A stretch of DNA of 64,000 bases from Cronobacter malonaticus LMG 23826 (GCF_001277215.2 NZ_CP013940.1:3782001-3846000); one strand, 5' to 3'. Shown: positions 1 through 15,040, numbered from the stretch's first letter. Made by a program: numbers and translations. Notes: generated by a model not told the origin, from the letters alone.

Positions 1-2451
<2,451 letters not shown>

Positions 2452-2567
2452 TCACAACCCGAAGAAGTCTTCGTGCTGCGAGTTTGAGAGACTCTGACAC
2501 ACCGCGCATTCCTTATTACGGAGGAATACAGCAGCATGTCTGTTTCAATTTTCAGCTTGTTCCGGAT

Positions 2568-2578
2568 TGTTAAAGAGC
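2568..2578 (-). promoter_or_regulatory. Spacer boxA antitermination element, rrnE-like operon
   Basis: The complement reads GCTCTTTAACA, the rRNA boxA motif bound by NusB/NusE, placed in the 16S-23S spacer between tRNA-Glu and 23S. The same element occurs in the spacer of the other operon (42783-42793). In E. coli spacer boxA keeps elongating polymerase resistant to Rho across 23S. Confidence 0.8.
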
Positions 2579-2652
2579 AAATATCTCAAACGTGACTTTA
2601 CAGTCAGTTTTGAGATATCAATCGGTAACGCCTTTCACTCATTACCAGCAGG

Positions 2653-2728
2653 TGGCGTCCCTTAGGGGATTCGAACCCCTGTTACCGCCGTGAAAGGGCG
2701 GTGTCCTGGGCCTCTAGACGAAAGGGAC
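2653..2728 (-). tRNA. gltV: tRNA-Glu (anticodon TTC) in 16S-23S spacer
   Basis: The complement gives a 76 nt tRNA with encoded CCA, a TTC anticodon in the context CCTTTCACGG and the T-loop motif GGTTCGAATCC. It matches E. coli tRNA-Glu with small acceptor-stem changes (GTCCCTT paired with AAGGGAC). It is the sole spacer tRNA, as in E. coli rrnB, rrnC, rrnE and rrnG. The symbol follows the purH-linked position of E. coli rrnE. Confidence 0.97.
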
Positions 2729-2807
2729 TTCGCTTTCGCAGACAACCCTGCTTCTTTACTTTCTATCAGACAATCTGTGTGAGCACTACGAGGTTGTATC
2801 TTTCAGG

Positions 2808-4349
<1,542 letters not shown>

Positions 4350-4487
4350 AAAGTCTGATGCTCAAAGAATTAAACTGTTAGTTCGTAATGAATTAACTGT
4401 TGTTCACTTGAGACTTGATATTCGTTTATCGTCCGTAGACGTTAAGATATCAGTGCCCCGAGTGCCCACACAGATTGTCTGATAAAT

Positions 4488-4498
4488 TGTTAAAGAGC
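4488..4498 (-). promoter_or_regulatory. Leader boxA of rrnE-like operon
   Basis: The complement reads GCTCTTTAACA in the rRNA leader, about 140 nt upstream of 16S, followed by the conserved leader sequence before the 16S start. This is the nut-like site where NusB/S10 and the SuhB-containing antitermination complex load in E. coli. Confidence 0.82.
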
Positions 4499-4538
4499 GG
4501 TGCGACGCGGCCTTAAGCCTGCTGTCGCGAGGTGGCGT

Positions 4539-4566
4539 ATATTACGCTTTCCTCTTTCAGAGTCAA
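4539..4566 (-). promoter_or_regulatory. rrn P2 promoter
   Basis: On the complement, -35 TTGACT (4561-4566) and -10 TAATAT (4539-4544) are separated by 16 bp. The surrounding sequence matches E. coli rrn P2 and is repeated in front of the second operon. P2 gives basal rRNA transcription. Confidence 0.85.
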
Positions 4567-4647
4567 CCCTTAATTTCAGGATTTTTCTCTTTCCGACTTA
4601 CCGTCGCTGTGTGATGTTTCTCATCAGCGCCGTGTCGATGGAGGCGC

Positions 4648-4675
4648 ATTATAGGGAGTTCTCTCCGGCCCGCAA
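4648..4675 (-). promoter_or_regulatory. rrn P1 promoter
   Basis: On the complement, -35 TTGCGG (4670-4675) and -10 TATAAT (4648-4653) are separated by 16 bp and followed by the GC-rich GCGCC discriminator typical of promoters inhibited by ppGpp/DksA. An A+T-rich stretch upstream (about 4681-4700) could act as an UP element. The -35 differs from the TTGTCA of the second operon. Confidence 0.85.
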
Positions 4676-4751
4676 CACCTAAATCGCAGAAAAATGACTG
4701 ACTGCTGCATTCCCCAGCAAAACCCCGGTTTATACGCATTTGCACACAGAC

Positions 4752-4760
4752 TTATCCACA
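4752..4760 (+). other. Perfect DnaA-box sequence between rrn and purH
   Basis: TTATCCACA, the consensus high-affinity DnaA box, lies in the rrn-purH divergent spacer, just upstream of the purH promoter and of the rrn P1 UP region. A single nonamer can occur by chance, so function is not shown. Confidence 0.4.
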
Positions 4761-4781
4761 GACAGCCTGCACGCCGAAATT

Positions 4782-4814
4782 TTGCGAGCGCCACGCAAAC
4801 GTTTTCGCTACAAT
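4782..4814 (+). promoter_or_regulatory. purHD promoter with PurR operator
   Basis: The 16-mer at 4793-4808 (ACGCAAACGTTTTCGC) matches the PurR consensus ACGCAAACGTTTGCGT at all but two positions. It sits between a possible -35 (TTGCGA, 4782-4787) and a -10 (TACAAT, 4809-4814). The operator overlaps the core promoter, so purine-bound PurR would block polymerase as at E. coli purHD. The -35 to -10 spacing (21 bp) is long, so the exact -35 is uncertain. Confidence 0.85.
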
Positions 4815-4927
4815 GCGGCCCTGTTACCGACACACGCTTTTTCAGGAGCGTGAGCTACATTTCAGTCAAAAATGGCTGGAATTTAGCTAACGCTCTTCTG
4901 TAATGATCAAATCCAGGGGATTTATAC

Positions 4928-6517
4928 ATGCAACAACCTCGTCCTGTACGCCGCGCTCTGCTCAGCGTTTCTGACAAAGCCGGTATCGTCGACTTCGCCC
5001 GCGCCCTCTCAACGCGCGGGGTTGAACTCCTCTCCACGGGTGGTACGGCTCGTCTGCTGGCGGAAGCTGGCCTGCCGGTAACGGAAGTCTCCGACTACAC
5101 GGGCTTTCCGGAGATGATGGACGGCCGCGTCAAAACCCTGCACCCGAAAGTCCACGGCGGCATTCTGGGTCGCCGCGGCCAGGATGACGAGATTATGGCG
5201 CAGCATGCTATCTCCCCGATTGATATGGTCGTGGTGAACCTCTACCCGTTCGCACAGACGGTCGCGCGCGAAGGCTGCACGCTGGAAGACGCGGTTGAGA
5301 ATATCGATATCGGCGGCCCGACGATGGTTCGCTCCGCCGCCAAGAACCATAAAGATGTCGCCATTGTGGTGAAGAGCAGCGACTACACCACCATTATTGA
5401 AGAGCTGGATGCGAACAACGGCTCGCTGACGTTTGATACGCGTTTCGATCTGGCGATCAAAGCTTTCGAGCACACCGCCGCGTATGACAGCATGATCGCC
5501 AACTACTTCGGCAGCCTGGTGCCAGCCTATCATGGCGAAACCAGCGCGCCTGCTGGCCGCTTCCCGCGCACCCTTAACCTGAACTTTATTAAGAAGCAGG
5601 ATATGCGTTACGGCGAGAACAGCCATCAGCAGGCAGCCTTCTATATAGAAGAAGAAATAAAAGAAGCGTCCGTCGCGACCGCAAAGCAGGTTCAGGGTAA
5701 AGCGCTCTCTTATAACAACATCGCCGATACCGACGCCGCGCTGGAGTGCGTAAAGGAATTCAGTGAACCGGCCTGCGTCATTGTGAAGCATGCCAACCCG
5801 TGCGGCGTTGCTGTCAGCAACTCGATTCTCGACGCCTATGACCGCGCTTACAAAACCGACCCGACCTCCGCCTTTGGCGGCATTATCGCCTTTAACCGCG
5901 AGCTGGATGCTGAAACCGCACAGGCGATCGTTTCCCGCCAGTTCGTTGAAGTCATCATCGCGCCGTCCGCCAGCGACGACGCCCTGAAAATCACCGCCGC
6001 GAAGCAAAACGTGCGCGTACTGGTGTGCGGCGAATGGCAGTCTCGCGTACCGGGCCTTGATTTCAAACGCGTCAACGGCGGCCTGCTGGTTCAGGACCGC
6101 GATCTGGGCATGGTGACCGAAGCCGATCTGCGTGTGGTGACAAAACGCCAGCCGACCGAACAGGAGCTGCGCGACGCGCTCTTCTGCTGGAAAGTGGCGA
6201 AGTTCGTGAAATCCAACGCCATTGTTTACGCGCGCGACAACATGACCATCGGTATTGGCGCAGGCCAGATGAGCCGCGTCTATTCCGCTAAAATCGCGGG
6301 TATCAAAGCTGGCGATGAAGGCCTGGAAGTCAAAGGCTCGGCGATGGCCTCTGACGCATTCTTCCCGTTCCGCGACGGCATCGACGCCGCCGCGGCCGTG
6401 GGCATTACCTGTGTTATCCAGCCAGGCGGCTCGATTCGCGATGAGGAAGTCATTGCCGCCGCCGACGAACACGGCATCGCCATGATCTTCACCGACATGC
6501 GCCATTTCCGCCATTAA
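4928..6517 (+). CDS. purH: Bifunctional AICAR transformylase / IMP cyclohydrolase
   Basis: A 529-residue cytosolic enzyme for the last two steps of de novo IMP synthesis: formyl transfer from 10-formyl-THF to AICAR, then ring closure of FAICAR. The N-terminal cyclohydrolase (MGS-like) domain carries the [13 protein letters not shown] and [13 protein letters not shown] signatures. The C-terminal transformylase carries the catalytic Lys-His pair at about residues 287-288 (KHANPCG). Length equals that of E. coli PurH. It is first in the purHD operon, 13 bp ahead of purD, behind a PurR operator and divergent from the rrn operon. The long antisense frame across it is a codon-bias shadow. Confidence 0.99.
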   Translation: MQQPRPVRRALLSVSDKAGIVDFARALSTRGVELLSTGGTARLLAEAGLPVTEVSDYTGFPEMMDGRVKTLHPKVHGGILGRRGQDDEIMAQHAISPIDMVVVNLYPFAQTVAREGCTLEDAVENIDIGGPTMVRSAAKNHKDVAIVVKSSDYTTIIEELDANNGSLTFDTRFDLAIKAFEHTAAYDSMIANYFGSLVPAYHGETSAPAGRFPRTLNLNFIKKQDMRYGENSHQQAAFYIEEEIKEASVATAKQVQGKALSYNNIADTDAALECVKEFSEPACVIVKHANPCGVAVSNSILDAYDRAYKTDPTSAFGGIIAFNRELDAETAQAIVSRQFVEVIIAPSASDDALKITAAKQNVRVLVCGEWQSRVPGLDFKRVNGGLLVQDRDLGMVTEADLRVVTKRQPTEQELRDALFCWKVAKFVKSNAIVYARDNMTIGIGAGQMSRVYSAKIAGIKAGDEGLEVKGSAMASDAFFPFRDGIDAAAAVGITCVIQPGGSIRDEEVIAAADEHGIAMIFTDMRHFRH

Positions 6518-6530
6518 TTACGGAGCTACG

Positions 6531-7829
6531 ATGAAAGTATTAGTTATTGGCAACGGCGGGCGCGAGCATGCGCTGGCCTGGAAAGCCGTCCAGTCGCCAC
6601 TCGTTGAAACCGTTTTTGTCGCCCCCGGCAACGCCGGTACGGCGCTCGAGCCTGCGCTGCAGAACGTCGCGATAAGTCCGACCGATATTCCGGCGCTGCT
6701 AAGCTTCGCGCAGGCGGAAAATATTGATCTGACGATTGTCGGGCCGGAAGCGCCGCTGGTTATCGGCGTGGTGGACGCGTTTCGCGCCGCGGGCCTGAAA
6801 ATCTTCGGGCCGACCAAAGGCGCGGCGCAGCTCGAAGGCTCGAAAGCCTTCACGAAAGATTTCCTGGCGCGCCATCGCATTCCGACGGCGGAATATCAGA
6901 ACTTTACCGAGACCGAACCCGCACTTGCCTATATTCGTGAAAAAGGCGCGCCGATAGTTATCAAGGCCGACGGCCTGGCGGCGGGTAAAGGCGTTATCGT
7001 GGCGATGACGCTTGCCGAAGCCGAAGCGGCGGTACTGGACATGCTGGCGGGCAATGCATTTGGCGACGCGGGCCACCGCATTGTTGTTGAAGAGTTTCTG
7101 GATGGCGAAGAGGCCAGCTTTATTGTGATGGTGGATGGCGAACATGTGGAGCCAATGGCCACCAGCCAGGATCATAAACGCGTGGGCGATGGCGACACCG
7201 GTCTCAACACCGGCGGTATGGGCGCTTACTCACCTGCTCCGGTCGTAACGGATGACGTTTTCCAGCGCACGATGGAACGCATCATATGGCCGACCGTGCG
7301 CGGCATGGCGGCGGAAGGCAACACCTACACTGGCTTCCTCTATGCAGGTCTGATGATCGACAAGCAGGGCAACCCGAAAGTTATCGAATTTAACTGCCGC
7401 TTTGGCGACCCGGAAACGCAGCCGATCATGATGCGTTTGCAGTCCGATCTGGTGGAGCTTTGCCTGGCGGCTTGCGATGGCAAACTCGATACGGTGAAAT
7501 CGCAGTGGGATCCGCGTCCGTCGCTGGGCGTCGTTATGGCCGCGGGCGGCTATCCGGGCGATTACCGCACCGGTGATGTTATCCACGGTCTGCCGATTGC
7601 CGAGATCGCGAACGGTGATGGCAAAGTCTTCCACGCAGGCACCACGCTGCGTGACGATGACCGCGTCGTGACCAGCGGCGGGCGCGTACTGTGCCTGACC
7701 GCGCTGGGCGATAGCGTCGCCCAGGCGCAGGCACGCGCTTACCGCTTAGCGGAAGATATCCACTGGGATGACTGCTTCTGCCGTAAAGATATCGGCTATC
7801 GCGCTATCGCGCGCGAGCAGGCGAAGTAA
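6531..7829 (+). CDS. purD: Phosphoribosylamine-glycine ligase (GAR synthetase)
   Basis: A 432-residue ATP-grasp enzyme that joins 5-phosphoribosylamine and glycine to make GAR, the second committed step of purine synthesis. It opens with MKVLVIGNGGREHALAWK (PurD N domain). The ATP-grasp core has IKADGLAAGKGV and the metal-binding EFNCRFGDPETQ. The start is preceded by TACGGAGCTACG. It follows purH by 13 bp and ends before a strong terminator, so purHD is a two-gene operon. In E. coli zraR-zraS-zraP lie next to purD; here the next gene is yjaH. Confidence 0.99.
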   Translation: MKVLVIGNGGREHALAWKAVQSPLVETVFVAPGNAGTALEPALQNVAISPTDIPALLSFAQAENIDLTIVGPEAPLVIGVVDAFRAAGLKIFGPTKGAAQLEGSKAFTKDFLARHRIPTAEYQNFTETEPALAYIREKGAPIVIKADGLAAGKGVIVAMTLAEAEAAVLDMLAGNAFGDAGHRIVVEEFLDGEEASFIVMVDGEHVEPMATSQDHKRVGDGDTGLNTGGMGAYSPAPVVTDDVFQRTMERIIWPTVRGMAAEGNTYTGFLYAGLMIDKQGNPKVIEFNCRFGDPETQPIMMRLQSDLVELCLAACDGKLDTVKSQWDPRPSLGVVMAAGGYPGDYRTGDVIHGLPIAEIANGDGKVFHAGTTLRDDDRVVTSGGRVLCLTALGDSVAQAQARAYRLAEDIHWDDCFCRKDIGYRAIAREQAK

Positions 7830-7861
7830 GCGCCCCCACGCCGGAGCGCCTTAAACGCAAG

Positions 7862-7890
7862 AGCGACGGTAAATGCCGTCGCTTTTTTTA
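7862..7890 (+). terminator. purHD terminator
   Basis: AGCGACGG / CCGTCGCT form an 8 bp stem with a 6 nt loop, followed by T7. It ends only a few bases before the stop codon of the convergent yjaH. Confidence 0.9.
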
Positions 7891-7896
7891 TGGGAT

Positions 7897-8595
7897 TCAG
7901 AAACTGTCAGGCTTCGGCTGCCAGGCGCAAAAATCTTCGTTCGCCACCAGCAACAGCTGTGTGCCTTCCGGCGCCTCCAGCCAGGCGGCGCTAACGCGCG
8001 CTTTCGCATGACGCTGACGCTCTGAGAGACGCTCCTGCGCCCTTCTGTCGAACTCAGGCTGCACCATCTGCCCTTCACAGGTCGTTATCGTGCCATCAGG
8101 GTTCCAGCGCCCCTGGCGCAACACCACGCGGCCTGCGCGCAGCGCGTCGCTGGTATTGCGCATCTGCGTGGCACGATATTGCCACAGCGCGACCTGATCG
8201 CTGGAGAGCTGCTGTTTCTGCCCGTTAACTTCACGCTGCATAAAGCTCAGCCCGCCGCGATCGTCAAAGCGTATTTTCACCTGTTCAGGCTCTTTACCCT
8301 GAAGCTGATAATCCACGGACGTAAGTGCATCATTTTGCCAGCGATAATCGCTCGTCGATGTCTTATCGCCAGACCAGGGGCTGAACGCCGCCAACAAGTG
8401 AACGGAGCCATCGTTATTGTCTTTACGCCACAGGCGCACGACGCCGTCATCAGCCAGATAGCCGCTGGCGGTAAAGGGGGGAATTTCCGGGGTGGAACGA
8501 CAGGCGGAGAGGAACAGCACGCCCGTCAGCGCCAGCATACGCCAGCCAAACAAAAGGGGCGATCTCGCCCCTTCGTTAAAACCTTTCACTGCCAC
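7897..8595 (-). CDS. yjaH: DUF1481 lipoprotein YjaH
   Basis: The 232-residue frame matches the length of E. coli YjaH (DUF1481), of unknown function. A hydrophobic segment ends in the lipobox LSAC (Cys32), so the mature protein should be an outer-membrane or periplasmic lipoprotein. The frame opens 5 bp after hupA. Its first 19 codons run through the hupA terminator hairpin, so a start at Met20 (position 8538), giving MLALTGVLFLSAC as a compact signal peptide, is a serious alternative. I list the long frame because it matches the family length. It is convergent with purD. Confidence 0.9.
   Translation of the reverse strand: MAVKGFNEGARSPLLFGWRMLALTGVLFLSACRSTPEIPPFTASGYLADDGVVRLWRKDNNDGSVHLLAAFSPWSGDKTSTSDYRWQNDALTSVDYQLQGKEPEQVKIRFDDRGGLSFMQREVNGQKQQLSSDQVALWQYRATQMRNTSDALRAGRVVLRQGRWNPDGTITTCEGQMVQPEFDRRAQERLSERQRHAKARVSAAWLEAPEGTQLLLVANEDFCAWQPKPDSF
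8551..8573 (-). terminator. hupA terminator
   Basis: On the complement a 9 bp perfect stem (AAGGGGCGA / TCGCCCCTT, 8554-8573) runs into TTTTG. It sits inside the 5' end of the annotated long yjaH frame. Confidence 0.8.
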
Positions 8596-8600
8596 GCGGT

Positions 8601-8873
8601 TTACTTAACAGCGTCTTTCAGTGCTTTGCCAGAAACGAATGCCGGCACGTTAGCTGCAGCGATTTTGATTTCTTTACCGGTCTGCGGGTTGCGGCCAGTA
8701 CGCTCAGCGCGGTGGTTCACTTTGAAGGTACCGAAACCAACCAGCTGTACAGCATCGCCTTCTTTCAGAGACTCAGTAATCGCAGCCAGAGTGGATTCCA
8801 GAGCAGCTTTCGCTTGCGCTTTAGACAGGTCAGCCTTGTCTGCAATTACATCAATCAGTTGAGTCTTGTTCAT
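8601..8873 (-). CDS. hupA: Nucleoid protein HU-alpha
   Basis: A 90-residue histone-like DNA-binding protein, subunit alpha of HU, which bends and constrains DNA in the nucleoid. It begins [18 protein letters not shown], and the beta-arm motif [12 protein letters not shown] around residues 61-72 is intact. Length is exactly that of E. coli HupA. The start has the ribosome site AAGGATAA. A terminator follows immediately, so it is probably its own unit, with yjaH downstream served by readthrough or its own promoter. Confidence 0.99.
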   Translation of the reverse strand: MNKTQLIDVIADKADLSKAQAKAALESTLAAITESLKEGDAVQLVGFGTFKVNHRAERTGRNPQTGKEIKIAAANVPAFVSGKALKDAVK

Positions 8874-9059
8874 AAGTTATCCTTACAATGTGTTTATCGC
8901 TTGCTAAGCATCGAGTGCGACGGAAATGCCTTGAAAGCACTCTCCTGCATACACGCACCGATAGCCACTTTTTTTCGCCTCCCAAATGTAGACCAGACGG
9001 GGGGCTAATTGGAAGCCTTCAGGTGAGACAAAACAGGCTGTAAATCACGTTTTATTGTC

Positions 9060-9650
9060 TCATTGCTGCAAATTTATACCGATATTACTGGTTCCATCCT
9101 CACGCAGGTCTGCGCGCAGACCTTTTATCAGCTCAATATCGCGTTCTTCGCAGGCGGCCAGCAAGCGGAAAATTTCCCACTGAATATCCCATTCCTGCTC
9201 TACAGCCGGGTTCGCTTTCAGCTCATCGTCGGTCATTTCACGGCCCGCCTGGGTCATCTCCAGCATCGCCACGGTGGTGATGGAGGTCTCGCTGACTTCA
9301 ATCGCGTGCTCCAGCGTCTCGCCGCTCAGGCGCGAATGCACCAGCTCGCTCAGCGCGACGCAGGCGTCGATAGCCGGATAAACACCGTAAAGGTCATAAT
9401 CTTCCGCCGCCGGAATCGCTTCTTCGAGCTTTTCGAGCTGGCTGTCGAAATTCACTTTGGCGTCTTTGACCGTCAGCGTCTCCCAGATGAGATCGAGAAT
9501 ACGGCGATAGAGCTGCGCATCGCCGAAACCGGTCTGCTGGCAGAACATGGCGTAGTTGGGGTACATCCGCTCGCAGAGCGAGGCCATGAACGTCACATGC
9601 TGCCAGGCTTCGAGCTTTTCCAGCCGCAGGTGAATAGGGTTTTGTAACAT
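9060..9650 (-). CDS. yjaG: YjaG family protein (DUF416)
   Basis: A 196-residue acidic, largely helical cytosolic protein beginning MLQNPIHLRLEKLEAW. It matches E. coli YjaG (DUF416) in length and position between hupA and nfi. There is no signal peptide or membrane segment. The function of the family is unknown. It lies 43 bp downstream of nfi on the same strand, so it may share the hemE-nfi transcript. Confidence 0.96.
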   Translation of the reverse strand: MLQNPIHLRLEKLEAWQHVTFMASLCERMYPNYAMFCQQTGFGDAQLYRRILDLIWETLTVKDAKVNFDSQLEKLEEAIPAAEDYDLYGVYPAIDACVALSELVHSRLSGETLEHAIEVSETSITTVAMLEMTQAGREMTDDELKANPAVEQEWDIQWEIFRLLAACEERDIELIKGLRADLREDGTSNIGINLQQ

Positions 9651-9693
9651 AGTGGTGTCTCACAAACCGAAAATTAGCGGCAGTGTACCTGAA

Positions 9694-10365
9694 TCACCCC
9701 TGAATTTCCTGCCATCGTAGAAAGGCGGGACGACCGGACGCCACGGCATCCGCCCAGCGCGTCGGCTCCGGCAGCCGGTAGCCTTTCGTGCAACGCTGCA
9801 CCCAACCAAGCGCCGTATCGATGCTGACGCGATGCCCCGTCGAGACGAACAGCGGATTGCAGCGTGCTTTGCTGCGCCACACCCACGCCAGCTGCTCGCC
9901 TTTGTCTATGAGCGGCGAAACCGCGCCGGGTTCGTCGCTGAGCGGCTCAAACTTGCCGCACAGCCGCTTTTTAGCGACGCCTATCGTCGGCACATCCACC
10001 AGCATCCCGAAGTGGCTCGCCACGCCGAGACGTCGCGGATGCGAAATACCGTGCCCGTCGACAAACAGTAAATCCGGCTTTCTGGAGAGCATCTCCCAGG
10101 CCGTCAGCAGCGCCGGGTATTCACGAAACGACAGAAAACCGGGGATATACGGCATAGTGGTCGGAATGCGCGCCACCTGATACTCCAGAAGCTCCAGCGA
10201 CGGATACTTCAGGAGCACCATCGCCGCTCGCGTCACTTCGCCGCCCTGCTCGAATCCAACATCCGCCCCACCGATTATCGTTGGCGGGTCGACGTTTAAC
10301 CGGTCCTCGCGGACCACATTAGATGCCAGTTCGATTTGTTGTGCGCGAAGCGTCGCGAGATCCAT
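9694..10365 (-). CDS. nfi: Endonuclease V (deoxyinosine 3'-endonuclease)
   Basis: A 223-residue repair nuclease that nicks DNA at the second phosphodiester bond 3' of deoxyinosine, acting against nitrosative deamination. Family signatures are [11 protein letters not shown] near residue 32 (catalytic Asp) and [13 protein letters not shown] near 110, including the second metal-binding Asp. Length equals E. coli Nfi. It sits 9 bp after hemE, so the two are cotranscribed. Confidence 0.98.
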   Translation of the reverse strand: MDLATLRAQQIELASNVVREDRLNVDPPTIIGGADVGFEQGGEVTRAAMVLLKYPSLELLEYQVARIPTTMPYIPGFLSFREYPALLTAWEMLSRKPDLLFVDGHGISHPRRLGVASHFGMLVDVPTIGVAKKRLCGKFEPLSDEPGAVSPLIDKGEQLAWVWRSKARCNPLFVSTGHRVSIDTALGWVQRCTKGYRLPEPTRWADAVASGRPAFLRWQEIQG

Positions 10366-10374
10366 AGTTTCTCC

Positions 10375-11439
10375 TTACAGGTGATAAGGCGCCGATAAGC
10401 GGTGAACCGCCTCGACGAAGGCCCCCGCATGTTCCGGGGGCACATCCTGATGAATACCATGGCCCAGGTTGAACACATGGCCTTCACCGTGGCCGAAACC
10501 AGCAAGTATAGACGCCACTTCTTCTTCGATACGGGCAGGCGACGCATAAAGCATCGAGGGATCCATGTTGCCCTGCAAGGCGACCTTGTGCCCCACGCGA
10601 CGGCGCGCATCGGCGATATCGGTCGTCCAGTCGAGTCCCAGCGCGTCACAGCCGGTCTCCGCTATCGCTTCCAGCCACTGGCCGCCGCCTTTGGTAAACA
10701 GCGTCACCGGCACGCGGCGGCCTTCGTTTTCGCGCAGCAGCCCGTCGACGATTTTATGCATGTAATACAGTGAGAACTGCTGGTAGTCGCGTCCGGTCAG
10801 CACGCCGCCCCAGGTATCGAAAATCATCACCGACTGGGCGCCCGCGCGGATCTGAGCGTTCAGATAGAGCGTGACGCTTTTCGCGAGCTTATCGAGCAGC
10901 AAATGCAGGGTCTGCGGCTCGGCATACATCATTTTTTTAATGACGGTAAACGCCTTGCTGCTGCCACCTTCCACCATATAAGTGGCGAGCGTCCAGGGGC
11001 TACCGGAGAAACCAATCAGCGGCACTTCGCCTTTCAGCTCGCGGCGGATCGTGCGCACCGCGTTCATCACATAGCCAAGTTCCTGTTCCGGGTCCGGTAC
11101 CGGCAGTTTTTCAACGTCCGCTTTGTTGGTAATCGGCGATGTGAAGCGTGGGCCTTCGCCCGCTTCAAAATAGAGCCCCAGCCCCATCGCATCCGGAATT
11201 GTCAGAATGTCCGAAAAGAGGATCGCCGCATCGAGCGGATAGCGACGCAGCGGCTGTAGCGTCACTTCGCACGCCAGCTCGGCGTTTTTGCAAAGCGACA
11301 TAAAATCGCCCGCCTGCGCGCGGGTGGCCTTATATTCCGGCAGATAACGCCCTGCCTGCCTCATCATCCACACCGGGGTGACATCCACAGGCTGACGTTG
11401 CAGGGCGCGCAGGTAACGATCGTTTTTCAGTTCGGTCAT
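10375..11439 (-). CDS. hemE: Uroporphyrinogen decarboxylase
   Basis: A 354-residue cytosolic enzyme that removes four carboxyl groups from uroporphyrinogen III to give coproporphyrinogen III in haem synthesis. The N-terminal signature [15 protein letters not shown] (residues 21-35) carries the substrate-binding arginines. [13 protein letters not shown] is the second family signature. Length is identical to E. coli HemE. It lies downstream of nudC and directly upstream of nfi on the same strand. Confidence 0.99.
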   Translation of the reverse strand: MTELKNDRYLRALQRQPVDVTPVWMMRQAGRYLPEYKATRAQAGDFMSLCKNAELACEVTLQPLRRYPLDAAILFSDILTIPDAMGLGLYFEAGEGPRFTSPITNKADVEKLPVPDPEQELGYVMNAVRTIRRELKGEVPLIGFSGSPWTLATYMVEGGSSKAFTVIKKMMYAEPQTLHLLLDKLAKSVTLYLNAQIRAGAQSVMIFDTWGGVLTGRDYQQFSLYYMHKIVDGLLRENEGRRVPVTLFTKGGGQWLEAIAETGCDALGLDWTTDIADARRRVGHKVALQGNMDPSMLYASPARIEEEVASILAGFGHGEGHVFNLGHGIHQDVPPEHAGAFVEAVHRLSAPYHL

Positions 11440-11480
11440 TTTTTCTTATTCCTCAAGCGACAGGCCGCTATTGTATCACG

Positions 11481-12254
11481 TCATTCATCGTCTGCCCGGC
11501 AGCGCGCCACCGTATCTTCTATCAGGCGGCGCGCCACGGTGCCTGGCGCTGGCAGCAGCGGCAACTGGTCGTAGCGATACCAGCCCGCGTCGATGAGTTC
11601 TTTGGTGTCTATCTGGATTTCACCGCTGTCATAATCCGCCGTAAACGCGGTCATCAGCGATTGCGGGAACGGCCAGGGCTGAGACGTCACATAGCGTAAA
11701 TTCTTGATGCGGATATTGCTCTCTTCCATGACCTCACGCGCTACCGCCTGCTCCAGCGTTTCGCCTACTTCGACAAACCCGGCCAGCACGGTGTAAACGC
11801 CGTTGCGGTGTCTTGTATGCTGCGCCAGCAGGATTTTATCGTCACGGCGGATAGCCACGATGATGCACGGCGCGATTTGCGGGTAGTAGCGTTCGCGGCA
11901 GTGGCCGCAGAGCATCGCCCACTCGGTTTTGCTCGGGTGCATCTCATGGCCGCAGTAGCCGCAATATTTATGAGAGCGGTAAAATTCGGCGAGCTGTACG
12001 CCCCGCCCCGCCAGTTGAAACAGCCCGGCGTCCTGGTCGATAAGCTGTCGCACCGAGGCCATGTCCTTTTCGCGCTTTTGCAGTACCAGCCAGACCGGCG
12101 CGTCCTCCCAGAGGCCAATTTGCAGCGCCTTTTCGCCCGTAAGACCAAAATCCGCGGCCTGGCCGTAAGGTAATTCTGCATTTGGCAGCCATAATTTCTG
12201 TTCATGGCTGACTATCCACCAGCCATGGTCTAAATTTTCTAGTGTACGTTCCAT
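11481..12254 (-). CDS. nudC: NAD-capped RNA / NADH hydrolase NudC
   Basis: A 257-residue Nudix enzyme that removes NAD caps from RNA 5' ends and hydrolyses NADH. The zinc-ribbon cysteines (YCGYCGHE and LCGHCRERY, residues ~98-119) are followed by an intact Nudix box, [21 protein letters not shown] chose the ATG at 12254 because it gives exactly the length of E. coli NudC. A GTG four codons upstream (12266) keeps the frame and has an AGAGG 2 bp before it, too close for a good start. It is divergent from rsd. Confidence 0.95.
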   Translation of the reverse strand: MERTLENLDHGWWIVSHEQKLWLPNAELPYGQAADFGLTGEKALQIGLWEDAPVWLVLQKREKDMASVRQLIDQDAGLFQLAGRGVQLAEFYRSHKYCGYCGHEMHPSKTEWAMLCGHCRERYYPQIAPCIIVAIRRDDKILLAQHTRHRNGVYTVLAGFVEVGETLEQAVAREVMEESNIRIKNLRYVTSQPWPFPQSLMTAFTADYDSGEIQIDTKELIDAGWYRYDQLPLLPAPGTVARRLIEDTVARCRADDE

Positions 12255-12356
12255 AATTGATTGCACTACCTCTGCGTCACTGGCACGTTATTAACATTGT
12301 TCTTACATATTTTGGGTCATTTGCGTTTTTACATCTTATATCTCATGGAGTCGATC

Positions 12357-12860
12357 ATGCTAAACCAGCTAAAAAGTCTGACGGAACGCGTTGGTGGGAG
12401 TAATGAGTTAGTTGATCGTTGGCTTGCTGCCCGCAACCATCTGTTGGTCACCTATTACAAGATGGTCGGCATCAAACCCGGCAAGGAGCCGATGACTGCG
12501 CTTGATGAACAGGCGCTGGACGATTTCTGTCACTGCCTGGTGGATTACCTCTCCGCCGGACATTTCAATATTTATGAGCGCGTCATCAGCGAAATGGAAG
12601 GCACCAGCCCGCTGGTCGCCGCCACGCAAATCTATCCTCAGCTGGAATCCAACACCCAGCAAATCATGGATTTCTACGACACACATCTGGAAAGCGCTAT
12701 CGACCACGATAACTGCCTGGAGTTTCAGGAAGCGCTTTCCGGCATTGGCGAGGCGCTCGCCGCCCGCTTCGCGCTGGAAGATAAGCTCATCATGCTGGCT
12801 TTTGACAACAACCTCGGCGAAAGCGCCAATGACGAAACCGGCCTCGCCAAACCGGCTTGA
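12357..12860 (+). CDS. rsd: Anti-sigma-70 factor Rsd
   Basis: A 167-residue protein that binds sigma-70 region 4 in stationary phase and, in E. coli, also stimulates SpoT hydrolase with HPr. It starts MLNQLKSLTERVGGSNELVD with GGAG 8 bp upstream. The frame is open to 12261, but the extra upstream residues are not part of the family. The core (FCHCLVDYLSAGHFNIYER, NTQQIMDFYD) is conserved. The C-terminal tail after residue ~150 is longer than in K-12 (158 aa). It lies between nudC and the thi operon as in E. coli. Confidence 0.96.
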   Translation: MLNQLKSLTERVGGSNELVDRWLAARNHLLVTYYKMVGIKPGKEPMTALDEQALDDFCHCLVDYLSAGHFNIYERVISEMEGTSPLVAATQIYPQLESNTQQIMDFYDTHLESAIDHDNCLEFQEALSGIGEALAARFALEDKLIMLAFDNNLGESANDETGLAKPA

Positions 12861-12892
12861 GTTCGGCTGTATTAACGAGTAGTTTAAATATG

Positions 12893-12917
12893 CCCCCGCG
12901 ATTTTAGCGGGGTTTAT
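12893..12917 (+). terminator. rsd terminator abutting the TPP riboswitch
   Basis: CCCCGC / GCGGGG with a 7 nt loop, followed by a T-rich tract that runs straight into the first stem of the TPP riboswitch at 12918. Confidence 0.75.
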
Positions 12918-13010
12918 CTTGTCGGAGTGCCCAGTGCGACAGCACGGGCTGAGACCGTTAATTCGGGATCCGCGGAACCTGATCAGGTTAATACCTGCGA
13001 AGGGAACAAG
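12918..13010 (+). promoter_or_regulatory. TPP (THI-box) riboswitch of thiC
   Basis: The aptamer core is recognisable. Stem P1 CTTGTC/GAACAAG brackets the region, with GGGCTGAGACC (pyrimidine-sensor helix) at about 12945-12955 and ACCTGATCAGGTTAATACCTG followed by GCGAAGGGAACAAG. It matches the E. coli thiC leader closely. Thiamin pyrophosphate binding should reduce expression of thiC and the downstream genes. A GC-rich hairpin at 13034-13054 (CAGGGCG / CGCCCTG) between the aptamer and the thiC ribosome site is a plausible part of the expression platform. Confidence 0.97.
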
Positions 13011-13126
13011 AGTAATTCCATTTTGCCCCGTTCAGGGCGCGATTTCGCCCTGATGCCCTGTTAAGGGTGCACGGGCGCACGCCATTACTCCTCCGTTGTT
13101 CTGACAAGCCACTTCCTGACCGTTAA

Positions 13127-15039
<1,913 letters not shown>

Positions 15040-15040
<1 letters not shown>

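Noticed and set aside
5009..6514. 501-codon minus-strand frame antisense to purH
   Set aside because: It mirrors the purH reading frame, and its composition is that of a codon shadow. PurH is unambiguous.
9025..9061. Inverted repeat GAGACA...TGTCTC at the yjaG stop
   Set aside because: The stem is short, with a loop of about 23 nt and no clear T-run, so I do not call a terminator.
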